From Alteromonas sp. RKMC-009 (GTDB lineage: Bacteria; Pseudomonadota; Gammaproteobacteria; Enterobacterales; Alteromonadaceae), in assembly GCF_003584565.2 (NCBI RefSeq), contig NZ_CP031010.1:4870804-4934803 (forward strand): DNA of 64,000 nucleotides, in the 5' to 3' direction. Each line of letters opens with the position of its first letter. Position 1 is the stretch's first letter. The notes under the pieces are model-generated. The model was not told where the DNA came from and did not search any database. It saw nothing but the letters and a program-made list of their open reading frames with translations. The position numbers were made by a program, and so were the translations under genes. Below, piece by piece: positions 46,241 through 58,071 of the stretch.

Positions 46241-47101
46241 CTACACCGCTGCGGCGCCGGATACAATCTCACTGATTTCCTGTGTGATTGCAGCCTGACG
46301 AGCCTTGTTGTATACCAGTTGCAGATCATCGATAAGGTTGCCGGCGTTATCTGTTGCCGCTTTCATTGCAACCATACGTGCTGCTTGTTCTGACGCTGCG
46401 TTTTCCACAACACCCTGATATACCTGGGATTCGATGTAACGAACCATTAAGGATTCCAGAATTTCTTTTGGATCCGGCTCGTAGATGTAATCCCAACGAT
46501 GCTTCAGTGTCTCATCTTCTGACTTTGGCAAAGGCAATAATTGATTCATCACAGGCGTTTGCGACATGGTGTTAACGAAGTTGTTGTACACCAGATAAAT
46601 CTTATCCAGTGTGCCTTCGTCGTAGGCGCGTAACATCACGCGTACCACACCCACTACATCGCTTACCGAAGGCGCATCACCTAAACCTGTTTCTGCGGCA
46701 AGTAGCTTACCACCAAAACGGTTAAAGAATGCACAAGCCTTCGAACCTAACGCTGCAAAATCTACTTCAACACCCTGATCGCGATACGCTTTCGCTTTCT
46801 GGGTGACCAGCTTGAACTCATTAGTGTTCAGGCCGCCGCATAATCCGCGGTCAGTAGAAATTACGATAAAGCCAACCCGTTTCACGTCACGCTCTTCAAG
46901 ATAAGGGTGACGGTACTCAAGGTTACCGTTAGCAATGTGACCAATCACTTTTAGCATGCTTTGCGCGTATGGACGGCCATGAGCCATACGTTCCTGCGCC
47001 TTTTTCATTTTCGACGCAGCAACCATTTCCATCGCACTGGTAATCTTTTGAGTATTCTTAATACTCCCAATTTTACCTTTAATCTCTTTACCGCTGGCCA
47101 T
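46241..47101 (-). CDS. atpG: F1Fo ATP synthase gamma subunit
   Basis: Rotor shaft of F1, 286 residues. N-terminal [32 protein letters not shown] (shown in part) and C-terminal helix [24 protein letters not shown], the coiled-coil pair, are both conserved, with the Rossmann-like globular part between. Located between atpA and atpD as usual. Confidence 0.97.
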   Translation of the reverse strand: MASGKEIKGKIGSIKNTQKITSAMEMVAASKMKKAQERMAHGRPYAQSMLKVIGHIANGNLEYRHPYLEERDVKRVGFIVISTDRGLCGGLNTNEFKLVTQKAKAYRDQGVEVDFAALGSKACAFFNRFGGKLLAAETGLGDAPSVSDVVGVVRVMLRAYDEGTLDKIYLVYNNFVNTMSQTPVMNQLLPLPKSEDETLKHRWDYIYEPDPKEILESLMVRYIESQVYQGVVENAASEQAARMVAMKAATDNAGNLIDDLQLVYNKARQAAITQEISEIVSGAAAV

Positions 47102-47158
47102 GATTATCTCTCCGATTACTCAACGAATTGTGCTGACTACGAAAGCCAGCACCATTGA

Positions 47159-48700
47159 TTACCAAGTTTGAGTTGCTTTGAACTTCGTTAAAGCGTCTTT
47201 CAACTGAGAATCAATATCGTCGTTGTAGTTGCCGGTTGCATTGATAGACTTCATCAGCTCAGCGTGTTCGCTGTTCATGTAAGCATGCAGGGCTGATTCA
47301 AAATCAAGGATTTTGCCCAGTTCTACATCTTTTAAGAAGCCTTTCTCAACGGCGTACAGAGACACACCCATATCAGCGATTGACAGAGGCGCATATTGCT
47401 TCTGCTTCATCAGTTCGGTTACACGCTCACCGTGTTCAAGCTGTGCACGTGTAGCTTCGTCAAGGTCAGATGCGAACTGAGAGAACGCAGCCAATTCACG
47501 ATACTGTGCAAGCGCAAGACGGATACCGCCACCCAATTTCTTAATGATCTTGGTCTGAGCAGCACCACCAACACGTGATACAGAGATACCGGCGTTAACA
47601 GCAGGACGGATACCTGCGTTAAACAGGTCAGTTTCCAGGAAGATCTGACCATCGGTGATTGAGATAACGTTAGTAGGTACGAACGCTGAAACGTCACCGG
47701 CCTGAGTTTCAATGATAGGCAGAGCCGTCAGTGAACCCGTTTGACCTTTAACTTCACCGTTAGTGAAACGCTCTACGTACTTGTCGTTTACACGGGCTGC
47801 ACGCTCCAGCAGACGGCTGTGGAGGTAGAAAACGTCACCAGGGTATGCTTCACGACCAGGAGGACGCTTCAGAAGCAGAGAGATCTGACGGTAAGCAACA
47901 GCTTGCTTAGACAGGTCATCATATACGATCAGTGCATCTTCACCACGGTCACGGAAGTACTCACCCATGGTACAACCAGAGTAAGGTGCCAGGTACTGCA
48001 GAGCAGCAGATTCAGAAGCAGAAGCCGCAACAACGATGGTGTGAGCCAGCGCGCCGTGTTCTTCCAGTTTGCGTACTACGTTAGCAATAGTAGAAGCCTT
48101 CTGGCCAACTGCTACGTAAACACACTTAATGCCTGAATCTTTCTGTTGAATGATGGCATCAACAGCCATCGCTGTTTTACCACACTGACGGTCACCGATG
48201 ATAAGCTCACGCTGACCACGACCAACAGGAATCATCGCATCAACTGACTTGTAGCCAGTTTGTACTGGTTGATCAACCGATTGACGGTCGATTACGCCAG
48301 GTGCGATTTTTTCTACTGGCTCATAGCCTGCCGCTTCAACAGCGCCTTTACCATCAATAGGCTCACCCAGGGTGTTTACAACACGACCCAGCAGGCCAGG
48401 GCCTACAGGTACTTCAAGGATACGGCCGGTAGATTGTACTTTAGTGCCTTCTTGCAGGTCCGCATAAGGACCCATAACTACTGCACCAACTGAATCTCGT
48501 TCAAGGTTCAGTGCAATAGCGTAGCGACTACCAGGAAGCTCAATCATTTCACCTTGCATTACATCGGCTAAGCCGTGAATGCGGATAATACCGTCAGTTA
48601 CTGCGACGATAGTCCCTTCGGTGCGAGCTTCACTGGTTACATTAAACTGTTCAATTCGCTTTTTGATCAGTTCTGCAATTTCAGTGGAATTAAGTTGCAT
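47159..48700 (-). CDS. atpA: F1Fo ATP synthase alpha subunit
   Basis: Non-catalytic nucleotide-binding subunit of F1, 513 residues (E. coli 513). The P-loop reads GDRQCGKTA (about 169-177), where E. coli has GDRQTGKTA; the Cys keeps the Walker A consensus. The arginine finger region SISVSR-VGG is present (about 370). The C-terminal TKFKATQTW closely matches the enterobacterial end. Fits between atpH and atpG. Confidence 0.98.
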   Translation of the reverse strand: MQLNSTEIAELIKKRIEQFNVTSEARTEGTIVAVTDGIIRIHGLADVMQGEMIELPGSRYAIALNLERDSVGAVVMGPYADLQEGTKVQSTGRILEVPVGPGLLGRVVNTLGEPIDGKGAVEAAGYEPVEKIAPGVIDRQSVDQPVQTGYKSVDAMIPVGRGQRELIIGDRQCGKTAMAVDAIIQQKDSGIKCVYVAVGQKASTIANVVRKLEEHGALAHTIVVAASASESAALQYLAPYSGCTMGEYFRDRGEDALIVYDDLSKQAVAYRQISLLLKRPPGREAYPGDVFYLHSRLLERAARVNDKYVERFTNGEVKGQTGSLTALPIIETQAGDVSAFVPTNVISITDGQIFLETDLFNAGIRPAVNAGISVSRVGGAAQTKIIKKLGGGIRLALAQYRELAAFSQFASDLDEATRAQLEHGERVTELMKQKQYAPLSIADMGVSLYAVEKGFLKDVELGKILDFESALHAYMNSEHAELMKSINATGNYNDDIDSQLKDALTKFKATQTW

Positions 48701-48713
48701 ACTCTTATCCCCG

Positions 48714-49247
48714 TTATGCTTGCAACGCGTCTGCGAGACGGTTCAATTTCGACTTCACGGAACCATCAATAACTGTATCACCGGCTTTGACTACAAAGCC
48801 TGCAACCAGGGCAGGGTCCACGTTACAATTAAGCTTCACTTTACGTGCCAAACGTTTTTCTAACGATGCACTGATTTCAGCAGTTTGCGCATCAGACAAT
48901 GCAGAAGCAGAAGTCAGCTGGACTTCAATTTCTTTGTCGTAATCCGCTTTCAAAGCATTAAACAGCTCTGAAATGGCTGGCAGGGCAACTAAACGTTTAT
49001 TCTCAGCCAGAACCTTAATGAAGTTCTGACCATGTTCGTCGATCTGTTCACCGCACACATTGATGAAAATCTCAGCGAGTTGGTCAGCGGCAACAGCACC
49101 AGTCATTAACTGATGCATGTCTTCGTTGTCAGCAACTTCGCCGGCAAACACCAGCATGTCCTGCCATTTGGCAACGGCGTTTTGTTCGACAGCAAAATCG
49201 AAAGCAGCTTTAGCGTAGGGACGAGCAACGGTTGTCAATTCAGACAT
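48714..49247 (-). CDS. atpH: F1Fo ATP synthase delta subunit
   Basis: Links F1 to the peripheral stalk. 177 residues, the E. coli length. N-terminal helical bundle ([20 protein letters not shown]) and the C-terminal region ([33 protein letters not shown] in part), both conserved. Thirteen bases before atpA. Confidence 0.96.
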   Translation of the reverse strand: MSELTTVARPYAKAAFDFAVEQNAVAKWQDMLVFAGEVADNEDMHQLMTGAVAADQLAEIFINVCGEQIDEHGQNFIKVLAENKRLVALPAISELFNALKADYDKEIEVQLTSASALSDAQTAEISASLEKRLARKVKLNCNVDPALVAGFVVKAGDTVIDGSVKSKLNRLADALQA

Positions 49248-49261
49248 GGCTCATCTCCCTC

Positions 49262-49732
49262 TTATAGCTCAGCGACAAGTTTTTCAACAATGTCGTTTTG
49301 TGCGTTTGCGTCGATTTCACGTTGAAGAATTTGTTCTGCACCAGCAACAGCTAAAGCTGCTACCTGAGCGCGTAATTCTTCCTTGGCACGATTGCGTTCA
49401 GCTTCAATTTCGGCATAACCAGAAGCAATGATTTTCTCACGCTCTGAGTAAGCTTTTTGCTTTTCACTTTCTTCAAGTTGACTAGCACGCTTTTTGGCTT
49501 GCTCGACAATTTCAGCTGCTTGCGCTTTCGCATCTTTCAACTGGTCAGTAGCTTTCTGCTGAGCCAGTTCCAGGTCTTTTTCAGCGCGTTCAGAAGCTTC
49601 AAGGCCATCGGCAATTTTCTTCTGACGCTCTTCAATCGCGCCCAGTAATGGTGGCCATACGTACTTCATGCAGAACCACACGAATACGATAAACGCGATT
49701 AATTGACCAATTAGAGTGGCGTTAATGTTCAC
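49262..49732 (-). CDS. atpF: F1Fo ATP synthase b subunit
   Basis: Peripheral-stalk subunit, 156 residues, exactly as E. coli. N-terminal membrane helix [20 protein letters not shown] then a long highly charged coiled coil to the C-terminus ([24 protein letters not shown] region). Forms a dimer in the complex. Typical order after atpE. Confidence 0.97.
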   Translation of the reverse strand: MNINATLIGQLIAFIVFVWFCMKYVWPPLLGAIEERQKKIADGLEASERAEKDLELAQQKATDQLKDAKAQAAEIVEQAKKRASQLEESEKQKAYSEREKIIASGYAEIEAERNRAKEELRAQVAALAVAGAEQILQREIDANAQNDIVEKLVAEL

Positions 49733-49776
49733 GACCGCTCCTCCTCATATGTTCGCTAAAAAATGGGTTTAAAAAA

Positions 49777-50016
<240 letters not shown>

Positions 50017-50100
50017 TTAAATTTAAAGTTAAAGTGTAAAAGTAAAACAGTTTGAATCGTTTGCTTTCTTTTCCAGGGATTGCAAAAGATCCGGACTACA

Positions 50101-50964
<864 letters not shown>

Positions 50965-51054
50965 TCAACCTAAAAAAATTAAAGTGTAAAAACTTTCCGG
51001 CGTTTCGTCTGTAAGACCCTGGTCTTGCTACCAAGGTATCACTCTGTCTTTTTG

Positions 51055-51441
51055 TTATCGTTTTTGTTGACGAAACATTGCCAGCCAATAGCTGACAGTT
51101 GTGACGGCGAATGCTGCAAAAACCGCTTCGGGTATCGCATGCAAAAATTTAAAAGCCACCACAAATAAAATAACTGCTAAAACCAGGCGCAGTTTGGCTC
51201 CCTGGCTGAAGCTCCGTACTACCAGTTCATTTTTACTGGCACCGGAGTAACGAAATGCGAATAACGCAAAAATCGCGTTGGGCAGAATGCTGATAAACGC
51301 GCCAATAGCAGCTGATTTCGCTACTTCAACGGACATCGCCCAGGCGCTGATGATGACCAGCAGAGTCATGACAATTACCTGAATCTGCAAGGCATGTCTG
51401 GCAAGTTTTTTACCGGCCCCTGCCAAATCTCTGTTCACCAT
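51055..51441 (-). CDS. atpI: ATP synthase assembly protein I
   Basis: Accessory gene at the head of the atp operon, 128 residues from the ATG at 51441 (E. coli 126). Four membrane helices, with the ISAWAMSVEVAKSAAIGAFISILPNAIFALFAF stretch in part typical of AtpI. It helps c-ring assembly in some species. A TTG eight codons earlier is also open but gives an unusual N-terminus. Confidence 0.9.
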   Translation of the reverse strand: MVNRDLAGAGKKLARHALQIQVIVMTLLVIISAWAMSVEVAKSAAIGAFISILPNAIFALFAFRYSGASKNELVVRSFSQGAKLRLVLAVILFVVAFKFLHAIPEAVFAAFAVTTVSYWLAMFRQQKR

Positions 51442-51480
51442 TGTTTTATGCTTATTTGAGCCCAAATAAAAAGCGTCAGA

Positions 51481-51508
51481 AGTATACTGTTTTACCGATA
51501 ATTTTCAA
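51481..51508 (-). promoter_or_regulatory. Likely sigma-70 promoter of the atp operon
   Basis: On the minus strand, TTGAAA (51503-51508) and TATACT (51481-51486) are separated by 16 bases, upstream of atpI. Transcription would start about 33 bases before the atpI ATG. Confidence 0.6.
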
Positions 51509-51638
51509 CCATACATCGCGTTTTGAAAGTTATTCTGAAAATTTTCTTATCGAATAACAGGACGAAACGCATTGTACGCGAAAAGTGCGGGAATAACGAC
51601 CACCGTTAACATTTTGCTAACTATGGCCGTAAAGTGGA

Positions 51639-52520
51639 TTAGTGTATTTTAGAAAGGATACCGTCCAGCTGTTCTAAATCATTGAAGTTGATAGTAATTT
51701 TACCTTTTCCTTTAGCGTTATGGTCAATCACGACCGGCGCACCAAGGTTATCAGACAGGCGGGTCATCAGACTTTGCACATCCGGATCAACGGTTTTTTC
51801 CGGTTTTGGCTTCGCCGGTTCCAGACATTTGCGTACTAATTTTTCAGTGTCTCTTACCGTTAAACCTTTTCCGGATACGACCTGAGCCACTTCAGATTGC
51901 TGACCGCCGGTGAGTCCGAGCAGCGCCCGGGCATGACCCATTTCAATATCGCCGTGCTCAAGCAAGGTTTTGACATCATCATTGAGGTTATTCAGGCGCA
52001 GTAAATTTGTTACCGTCGCCCGGGATTTACCCACCGCCTCGGCGGTTTGTGCATGGGTAAGTTCAAACTCGTTCATTAAACGCTCAAGGGCCTGTGCCTC
52101 TTCCATGGCGTTTAAATCTTCACGCTGAATATTTTCAATCAGTGCAATGGCCACAGCCGCTTCATCCGGCACGTCTTTGATGAGACAGGGCACAACGTCG
52201 AGTTGCGCAAGCTGGGCAGCCCGCCAGCGTCGTTCACCGGCAATAATTTCGTACTGGTCTTTGCCCAGTGTACGCACCACAATCGGTTGAATAACGCCCT
52301 GGGAACGGATAGAAGACGCCAGTTCTTCAAGCGCTTCGGGAGACATGTCTTTACGGGGCTGATATTTCCCCGGCTTCAAAAATTCGACCGGCAGCTTACT
52401 CAATTCACTTTGCGATGCCGCAGTGCTGTCAGTTTCCTGTTCACGACGGGCAGCGGAAGACTGACTGGTCGCCAGCAATGCATCCAGGCCCCGACCGAGT
52501 CCTCTTTTCTTAGCAGACAT
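51639..52520 (-). CDS. parB: Chromosome partitioning protein ParB
   Basis: CTP-dependent DNA clamp that loads at parS and spreads. 293 residues: N-terminal KKRGLGRGLDALLA, ParB/Srx nuclease-like CTP-binding domain (about 40-130) with IIAGERRWRAAQLA, helix-turn-helix (about 140-195; LNAMEEAQALERLMNEFELTHAQ region) and a C-terminal dimer domain ending GKITINFNDLEQLDGIL. Follows parA in the mnmG-rsmG-parA-parB unit. Confidence 0.97.
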   Translation of the reverse strand: MSAKKRGLGRGLDALLATSQSSAARREQETDSTAASQSELSKLPVEFLKPGKYQPRKDMSPEALEELASSIRSQGVIQPIVVRTLGKDQYEIIAGERRWRAAQLAQLDVVPCLIKDVPDEAAVAIALIENIQREDLNAMEEAQALERLMNEFELTHAQTAEAVGKSRATVTNLLRLNNLNDDVKTLLEHGDIEMGHARALLGLTGGQQSEVAQVVSGKGLTVRDTEKLVRKCLEPAKPKPEKTVDPDVQSLMTRLSDNLGAPVVIDHNAKGKGKITINFNDLEQLDGILSKIH

Positions 52521-52576
52521 ATTTTCCTCAATGACTCAAGCGATTAAGACAAACAGATTTTGGCTAGTTTAACAGA

Positions 52577-53368
52577 TTAACTGGCTTTTGCGGGCTGTAA
52601 TGTCTTCTCACGGCGGCGAAGAATTTCACCGGCCAGAGACAGGTACGCTTTTGCGCCTGCCGATGACTTATCATAGTACATGGCGGGCATACTGAAACTG
52701 GGCGCTTCGGCCAGTCTCACGTTGCGGGGAATGACCGTGCGGTAAACCTGTTCGCCAAAATGACGTTTCAGTTGTTCAGACACATCATTGGCCAGACGGT
52801 TTCGGGGATCGTACATGGTGCGCAGTACACCCTCAATTTTCAATTCAGGGTTTACCACCGAAGCCAGTTTCTGAATGGTATCCATCAGCGCCGTTAAACC
52901 TTCAAGGGCATAGTATTCACACTGCATGGGTACCAGTACTGAATCAGCCGCAGCCAGCGCATTCACGGTAAGCTGGTTAAGTGAGGGCGGGCAGTCAATA
53001 AAAACAAAATCGTAATAATCCATCACCGGCTTGAGTGAATTACGCAGACGGACTTCACGGGCAAACATTTCCATCAGTTTGATTTCAGCTGCCGTGACAT
53101 CACCGTTTGCGGCAATAAGATCGTATTTTCCTGACGTATTTTTGATGATGACTTCATCAACAGGCTTTTCTTCAATCAGTAATTCAAAACACGTGCATTC
53201 TGCTTCGTATTTATCAACACCGCTGGCCATGGTGGCATTGCCCTGAGGATCCAGATCGATAAGCAGCACTTTACGCTTGGTCGCAGCCATAGACGCCGCA
53301 ACATTCACTGCTGTGGTTGTTTTGCCCACACCACCTTTTTGATTCGCTATTGCGATTACCTTCGCCAC
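52577..53368 (-). CDS. parA: Chromosome partitioning ATPase ParA (Soj)
   Basis: Walker-type ATPase that moves ParB-parS complexes on the nucleoid. 263 residues, deviant Walker A KGGVGKTTTAVN (about 10-21) with the signature lysine, FIDCPPSLNQLT Walker B region. Lacks the extra N-terminal HTH of plasmid ParA, so it is chromosomal. Ten bases after rsmG. Confidence 0.97.
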   Translation of the reverse strand: MAKVIAIANQKGGVGKTTTAVNVAASMAATKRKVLLIDLDPQGNATMASGVDKYEAECTCFELLIEEKPVDEVIIKNTSGKYDLIAANGDVTAAEIKLMEMFAREVRLRNSLKPVMDYYDFVFIDCPPSLNQLTVNALAAADSVLVPMQCEYYALEGLTALMDTIQKLASVVNPELKIEGVLRTMYDPRNRLANDVSEQLKRHFGEQVYRTVIPRNVRLAEAPSFSMPAMYYDKSSAGAKAYLSLAGEILRRREKTLQPAKAS

Positions 53369-53378
53369 TGTGCACCCG

Positions 53379-54020
53379 TCAGACTTTTCGAATAGTTACT
53401 AAATGACGCTCTCCGGTCAGATCCGGCACGGATAACGCCTCTACGGACCCGATCTGGAAGTGATCACTTACTTCGTCTATCTCACTTTGAGGAAATTGTC
53501 CCTTCAGAGCAAAAAAGACTCCTGATGAATCTACCAGATGCTGGCACCAGTGCAACATATCTTTCAACGACGCAAAAGCACGGCTCAACACAATATCGTA
53601 AGGTTGTGCAGGTTCATGCTCTTCTACGCGACTGTGCACAGGAGTGACGTTTGTCAGACCAAGTTCGAATGCACATTGTTTCATAAACCGGACACGTTTG
53701 CCTAAACTATCCAGTAACTTGAATTCAATATCCGGCAACATAATAGCCAGAGGCATGCCGGGCAGGCCCGGTCCGGTACCCACATCGATAACCCGCTTAC
53801 CGCTGACAAACCGGGTAACGGCCAGTGAGTCAAGAATATGTTTTACCATCATCTGCTCAGGATCGCGCACCGAGGTAAGGTTGTAGGCTTTATTCCATTT
53901 GTCGATACGCTGAACATATCCGGTGAGCTTATCAGCCTGTTCAGTGGTGATGTCCAGCGCTAACTTTTCGCAGCCCTGCAACAAAATTTCATTGAGTTTT
54001 ACAGTATCGACGTTACTCAC
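53379..54020 (-). CDS. rsmG: 16S rRNA m7G527 methyltransferase
   Basis: SAM-dependent methyltransferase RsmG (GidB), modifying G527 of 16S rRNA; loss gives low-level streptomycin resistance. 213 residues. SAM-binding motif [15 protein letters not shown] (about 75-89), N-terminal helix extension, and a catalytic-region [11 protein letters not shown]. Start overlaps the mnmG stop by four bases. Confidence 0.97.
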   Translation of the reverse strand: MSNVDTVKLNEILLQGCEKLALDITTEQADKLTGYVQRIDKWNKAYNLTSVRDPEQMMVKHILDSLAVTRFVSGKRVIDVGTGPGLPGMPLAIMLPDIEFKLLDSLGKRVRFMKQCAFELGLTNVTPVHSRVEEHEPAQPYDIVLSRAFASLKDMLHWCQHLVDSSGVFFALKGQFPQSEIDEVSDHFQIGSVEALSVPDLTGERHLVTIRKV

Positions 54021-55918
54021 GCTGTCTTTAATTCCTGTTTACGTAACATGCCATGCTTTTTCAGATACACCAGCAACAACGAAATAGCCGCCGGCGTAAT
54101 ACCCGAGATCCGCGATGCCTTACCGATGGTTTCCGGTCTGGCTTCGGTAAGCTTGGCCACCACTTCGTTTGAAAGACCGGATATTTTACTGTAATCGAAG
54201 TCCATTGGCAGCAATGTATTTTCATGGCGTTGCGCTTTTGCGATCTCATTCAGCTGCCGGGCGATATAACCGGCATACTTAATTTGAATTTCCACTTGCT
54301 CAGCAGCAACAGGATCGTTAATACCCGGCCCGATACCGTCAATGTTCATCAGCGCGTTATACGTCATCTCCGGACGCCGGATAAGCTCTTCAAAGGAGTG
54401 TTCACGGCTCACGGGATTTTTAAGCAGCGTGTTGAGCTCCGGCACTGCTTTGTGATCAGGATGCACCCACTGACCGCGCAGACGTTGCAGCTCAAGTTCA
54501 ACGGCTTCCATCTTCGTGTTAAACGCTGCCCAGCGTGCGTCATCAACCAGTCCGATTTCACGGCCAAGCGCTGTCAGACGACTGTCTGCGTTATCTTCCC
54601 GTAACAGCAGACGATATTCAGCACGGCTGGTAAACATGCGGTAAGGTTCTTTGGTTCCCATAGTCGCAAGATCATCAACCAGTACACCCATGTAAGCCTG
54701 ATCGCGACGTAAAATCATGGGATCTTTCTGCTGAACTTGCAGTGCTGCATTAGCCCCTGCCATCAGTCCCTGTGCGCCGGCTTCTTCGTAACCGGTGGTG
54801 CCGTTAATTTGTCCGGCAAAGAAAAGTCCGCCGATAAATTTAGTTTCCAGCGTTTGCTTCAGATCCCGCGGATCAAAGAAATCATATTCGATGGCATAAC
54901 CAGGACGGATGATATGAGCATTTTCAAATCCACGGATCGAGTGAATAAGCGCCTGTTGAACATCAAAGGGCAGACTGGTTGAAATACCGTTCGGATATAC
55001 CTCGATACTGTTAAGCCCTTCCGGCTCCACGAAGATCTGGTGCGAGTCTTTGTCAGCAAAACGGGTGATCTTATCTTCAATACTCGGACAGTAACGCGGG
55101 CCAACACCTTCAATGACACCGGTAAACATGGGTGAGCGATCCAGACCACCACGGATAATATCATGAGTTTTTTCGTTAGTATGGGTGATGTAGCAGCTGA
55201 TCTGCTGCGGATGCATTTCACGGTTACCCATAAACGAGAATACCGGTACAGGGGTGTCGCCGGGTTGTGCCTGCATAACACTAAAATCCAGCGTTCTGGC
55301 ATCCAGACGGGCAGGCGTACCGGTTTTCAGACGATCCACTCTGAAGGGTAATGCACGCAGACGTTCTGCCAGAGCCAGTGACGGCGGATCACCTGCACGA
55401 CCACCACGATAGTTTTCAAGACCAATGTGAATGGTACCGCCAAGAAATGTGCCCACTGTCAGGACAACCGTTTTGGCTTTAAATTTGAGACCCATCTGGG
55501 TAACCACACCGGCCACGCGATCATTCTCTACGATCAGGTCATCACAGCTTTGCTGGAAAACCGACAGATTTGGCTGGTTTTCTACCACGTTACGGATAGC
55601 CTGACGATACAGTGCCCGGTCAGCCTGGGCGCGGGTTGCACGCACAGCAGGGCCTTTACTTGAATTCAGTGTTCTGAACTGGATCCCGCCCTGATCAATT
55701 GCCAGTGCCATTGCACCACCTAAGGCATCGATCTCTTTAACCAGATGGCCTTTTCCGATCCCGCCGATAGCAGGATTACAGGACATTTGTCCGATGGTTT
55801 CCATGTTATGTGTCAATAACAGTGTTTTTGCACCCATACGGGCAGATGCTAATGCTGCTTCGGTGCCGGCATGACCACCACCCACAACGATGACATCGAA
55901 TGCTTCCTGATAAAACAT
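54017..55918 (-). CDS. mnmG: tRNA U34 carboxymethylaminomethyl-modifying enzyme subunit MnmG
   Basis: FAD-binding subunit that with MnmE (encoded at 58.5 kb) makes the cmnm5U34 modification of tRNA. 633 residues from MFYQEAF. FAD motif [21 protein letters not shown] (about 8-28), [29 protein letters not shown], and the C-terminal GISPAAISLL-type helical tail needed for MnmE contact. Preceded by TGAGG six bases before the ATG. Its promoter side faces oriC; in E. coli, transcription of this gene influences initiation. Confidence 0.97.
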   Translation of the reverse strand: MFYQEAFDVIVVGGGHAGTEAALASARMGAKTLLLTHNMETIGQMSCNPAIGGIGKGHLVKEIDALGGAMALAIDQGGIQFRTLNSSKGPAVRATRAQADRALYRQAIRNVVENQPNLSVFQQSCDDLIVENDRVAGVVTQMGLKFKAKTVVLTVGTFLGGTIHIGLENYRGGRAGDPPSLALAERLRALPFRVDRLKTGTPARLDARTLDFSVMQAQPGDTPVPVFSFMGNREMHPQQISCYITHTNEKTHDIIRGGLDRSPMFTGVIEGVGPRYCPSIEDKITRFADKDSHQIFVEPEGLNSIEVYPNGISTSLPFDVQQALIHSIRGFENAHIIRPGYAIEYDFFDPRDLKQTLETKFIGGLFFAGQINGTTGYEEAGAQGLMAGANAALQVQQKDPMILRRDQAYMGVLVDDLATMGTKEPYRMFTSRAEYRLLLREDNADSRLTALGREIGLVDDARWAAFNTKMEAVELELQRLRGQWVHPDHKAVPELNTLLKNPVSREHSFEELIRRPEMTYNALMNIDGIGPGINDPVAAEQVEIQIKYAGYIARQLNEIAKAQRHENTLLPMDFDYSKISGLSNEVVAKLTEARPETIGKASRISGITPAAISLLLVYLKKHGMLRKQELKTA

Positions 55919-56052
55919 GTTGAACCTCACATAACACGGGGAATGTAGTTAATCGTATATTTCTTTGGCTTTACGGGCCGTCAGAAAAAGGGCGCGTATT
56001 TTAGCTGACTTATTGCCTGATTAAAATGGTTAAATTTTCTGCAATTCACTTT

Positions 56053-56480
56053 AGATCCGGAAAAGGCTTCCGGCTTATAGAATATAAGATCTCTTTTAAG
56101 ATCTTTATTTTTATATTTATTAGGATCGCGAAGATCTGTGAGTAAGTGCTTTTTCGTTCTTTAGATCATGATCTTACAGAAAGAATAAGTTCGGTACAGA
56201 GCCGATCATAACCCGCCCGGGATCATGTGCATAACCAGGTATATTATCCACAATCGAAATCTTGAGAAAAGTTATTCTTTTCGTGATCAGAGCTTATGCA
56301 CAGTGGTTTACAGGATCCTATCCACAGGCGTGATCAAGATGTGATCCGATTGGGGATAACTTGTCGGCAACGATCACTTTATGATCGCATAAATCCCTGT
56401 TTTACGCGTGTTTAAAAGGTGATCTTCCTGTGATTAGATCTTTTCCACAAGATCACATGATCGCACACTTATCCACGATC
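56053..56480. other. oriC: Chromosomal replication origin oriC
   Basis: The noncoding stretch between mnmG and the DnaC-like gene (55919-56578, 660 bp) contains about 20 GATC sites in some 430 bases; random expectation is under two. AT-rich repeats of the 13-mer type (AGATCTCTTTTA, AGATCTTTATTTTTA) lie on the mnmG side, followed by TTATTAGGATCGCG, which matches the start of E. coli oriC box R1 region. DnaA boxes: TTATCCACA (56244-56252), TTATGCACA (56294-56302), and one-mismatch boxes at 56318-56326, 56351-56359 (reverse), 56441-56449 and 56469-56477; a weaker R1-like TGTGAGTAA at 56137-56145. Orientation is as in E. coli: mnmG, unwinding region, boxes, mioC side. Confidence 0.93.
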
Positions 56481-56525
56481 CTTTTTTCTGTTTCGATTAG
56501 TAACCCGCAGGCAAAAAGAAATAAA

Positions 56526-56548
56526 AAAAGCGTCATTATGACGCTTTT
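56526..56548 (-). terminator. Terminator guarding oriC from the dnaC-side operon
   Basis: AAAAGCGTC / GACGCTTTT perfect stem with a five-base loop, followed on the minus strand by seven T residues. It ends the operon before it reaches oriC. Confidence 0.9.
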
Positions 56549-56578
56549 CCTGTAAAACCCGGTTCCGTTCAGCTCGCC

Positions 56579-57397
56579 TCAGCGTACCTGATTGGGCTGA
56601 TAACGTGTCTGCTGCGTCTCAGAAGGCTGTTCATCATTAACCAGACCATCACGGCGGCTGGGGCCGGAAAAACGCACCTTATAGGTGTCATACTCTTTAA
56701 TCGACTCAAAACAGTACTTACCTAACGCCAGTTCGAGTTCTGTCAGGTTGTGGTTGGTGATCAAAATACAGTTTTTCTTGTTCACCAGACGTTGTCTGAG
56801 CAGGTTACCGAGCCAGCTTTGCTGGTTTTTCTTGAGCATACTTTCATTCACACAGACTTCATCAAGGATCAGCAAATCCACATCCAGCAATTCCTGGTGG
56901 GCTTCGCGGAAGCGCTGACCTATATTATCCTGTGAACCGAAGTCGAAAGAGAAATGACGCATTTCCATCAGTGTGGACAACTGGCGGTATAACACCGTTA
57001 TCTCGTATTGCTCAATGAGTTCGTGGGCAATAGCACCGGCGATGTGTGATTTTCCGCGGCCATAGTCGCCGTAAAATAACATCATGTGAGAACCGGCCTG
57101 ACGCCACTCTCTGTCACTGTGCGCAGCAATAAATGACTGGGCGATACTGACCGCTTCAATCACGTCTTCACTGTCTTCAATCAGGTTTGCGAAGGTCCAG
57201 CGGGGATTCAGATCAGAGCGGCCGTGCAGATCTGTGATGCGTTGTTTTTTACTGTCCTGCTGTAACTGGCGGACTTCCTCATTCGCTTTACGCTCATACT
57301 CTTTTCTGAGCGTTTCGTATTCTGTAAAACCGTCTTTAACTTCCGGTTTGCCCATGGCGCGGGCCAACTGATTAAGCTTATCTTTTAACGATTGCAT
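56579..57397 (-). CDS. DnaC-like helicase-loader ATPase
   Basis: AAA+ protein of 272 residues in the DnaC/IstB group. N-terminal helical part (about 1-75) with a coiled-coil-like KEYERKANEEVRQLQQD, then Walker A YGDYGRGKSHIAG (about 109-121), Walker B VDLLILDEVCVNE (about 174-186) and the sensor region CILITNHNLTELE. E. coli DnaC (245) loads DnaB helicase at oriC; the placement next to oriC and a DnaT-like gene supports the same role. The gene ends 31 bases before a terminator and lies 100 bases from oriC. The helicase contact itself is inferred. Confidence 0.86.
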   Translation of the reverse strand: MQSLKDKLNQLARAMGKPEVKDGFTEYETLRKEYERKANEEVRQLQQDSKKQRITDLHGRSDLNPRWTFANLIEDSEDVIEAVSIAQSFIAAHSDREWRQAGSHMMLFYGDYGRGKSHIAGAIAHELIEQYEITVLYRQLSTLMEMRHFSFDFGSQDNIGQRFREAHQELLDVDLLILDEVCVNESMLKKNQQSWLGNLLRQRLVNKKNCILITNHNLTELELALGKYCFESIKEYDTYKVRFSGPSRRDGLVNDEQPSETQQTRYQPNQVR

Positions 57398-57402
57398 GAC
57401 AT

Positions 57403-58065
57403 TCAGCTCTTCTTTTGTGAGGCGTATTTTTCCACCAGCTTTCTGGCATTATCGTCTGCTTCTATGCCTGCTGCAACGGGTACACTCTGACTTCCCACTT
57501 TTTTGGTTGTGGTATGGCCGGTCGTCATCCGTTTTCTTTTGATGGCATAAGCAAACTTCTGTGTCCACTGGAAGTGGCTGAAAACGGCATCCGGCCGGCC
57601 TAGCCAGTAGGATACAAATTCACCAATATCTTCATCACCGAATTCACGATCGATAAGCCCGATAAGGTTTGCCATTTCTTCAAACAGCGCAGGGTCAGGA
57701 CGCCAGCGTCCGTGGATTGCGGTGTATTGTCTGTGAAGATGGGTAAAGTCATCCTGTTCGTGACGACACAGTGGCAACAACACGTGCTGGCCGCTCAGAG
57801 AGCTCTCAAAGGTTGCCTCTCCCTCAAGGGCGATAAGGCCGGCCTGATCCAGTTCACTGAGCAGCGTATTGATTTGCTGGCCACGGGTATAGGCATCTTC
57901 CTGTTGATCGTTGCCGTTTAACAGGGTGATAAGAAACTTATAATTGAGGACATCTGAACGGCCGGCGTTCAGATCTGCTGTCGGCTTCAGACCGAGGCAA
58001 TATAACACTCTGCTGTCGTTAGAGAGCGGCGAGGTGAGGGCGTGATATTCTGCTTCGGTAAACAT
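57403..58065 (-). CDS. DnaT-like primosomal protein
   Basis: 220 residues. The C-terminal half matches the DnaT single-strand-DNA-binding domain: WRPDPALFEEMANLIGLIDREF and FVSYWLGRPDAVFSHFQWTQKFAYAIKRKR (given in two parts; about 122-182), equivalent to the WxP...FVTYW...HHVQWQQKLA pattern of E. coli DnaT. The N-terminal half (about 1-110) looks like the DnaT oligomerisation domain with poor similarity. A basic linker then follows. It lies five bases before the DnaC-like gene, the same dnaT-dnaC order as in E. coli, but here located next to oriC. Confidence 0.8.
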   Translation of the reverse strand: MFTEAEYHALTSPLSNDSRVLYCLGLKPTADLNAGRSDVLNYKFLITLLNGNDQQEDAYTRGQQINTLLSELDQAGLIALEGEATFESSLSGQHVLLPLCRHEQDDFTHLHRQYTAIHGRWRPDPALFEEMANLIGLIDREFGDEDIGEFVSYWLGRPDAVFSHFQWTQKFAYAIKRKRMTTGHTTTKKVGSQSVPVAAGIEADDNARKLVEKYASQKKS

Positions 58066-58071
58066 AAAACG

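Noticed and set aside
51466..53400. A parS site next to parAB
   Set aside because: No sequence close to the 16-bp parS palindrome was found by eye in or around parA and parB.
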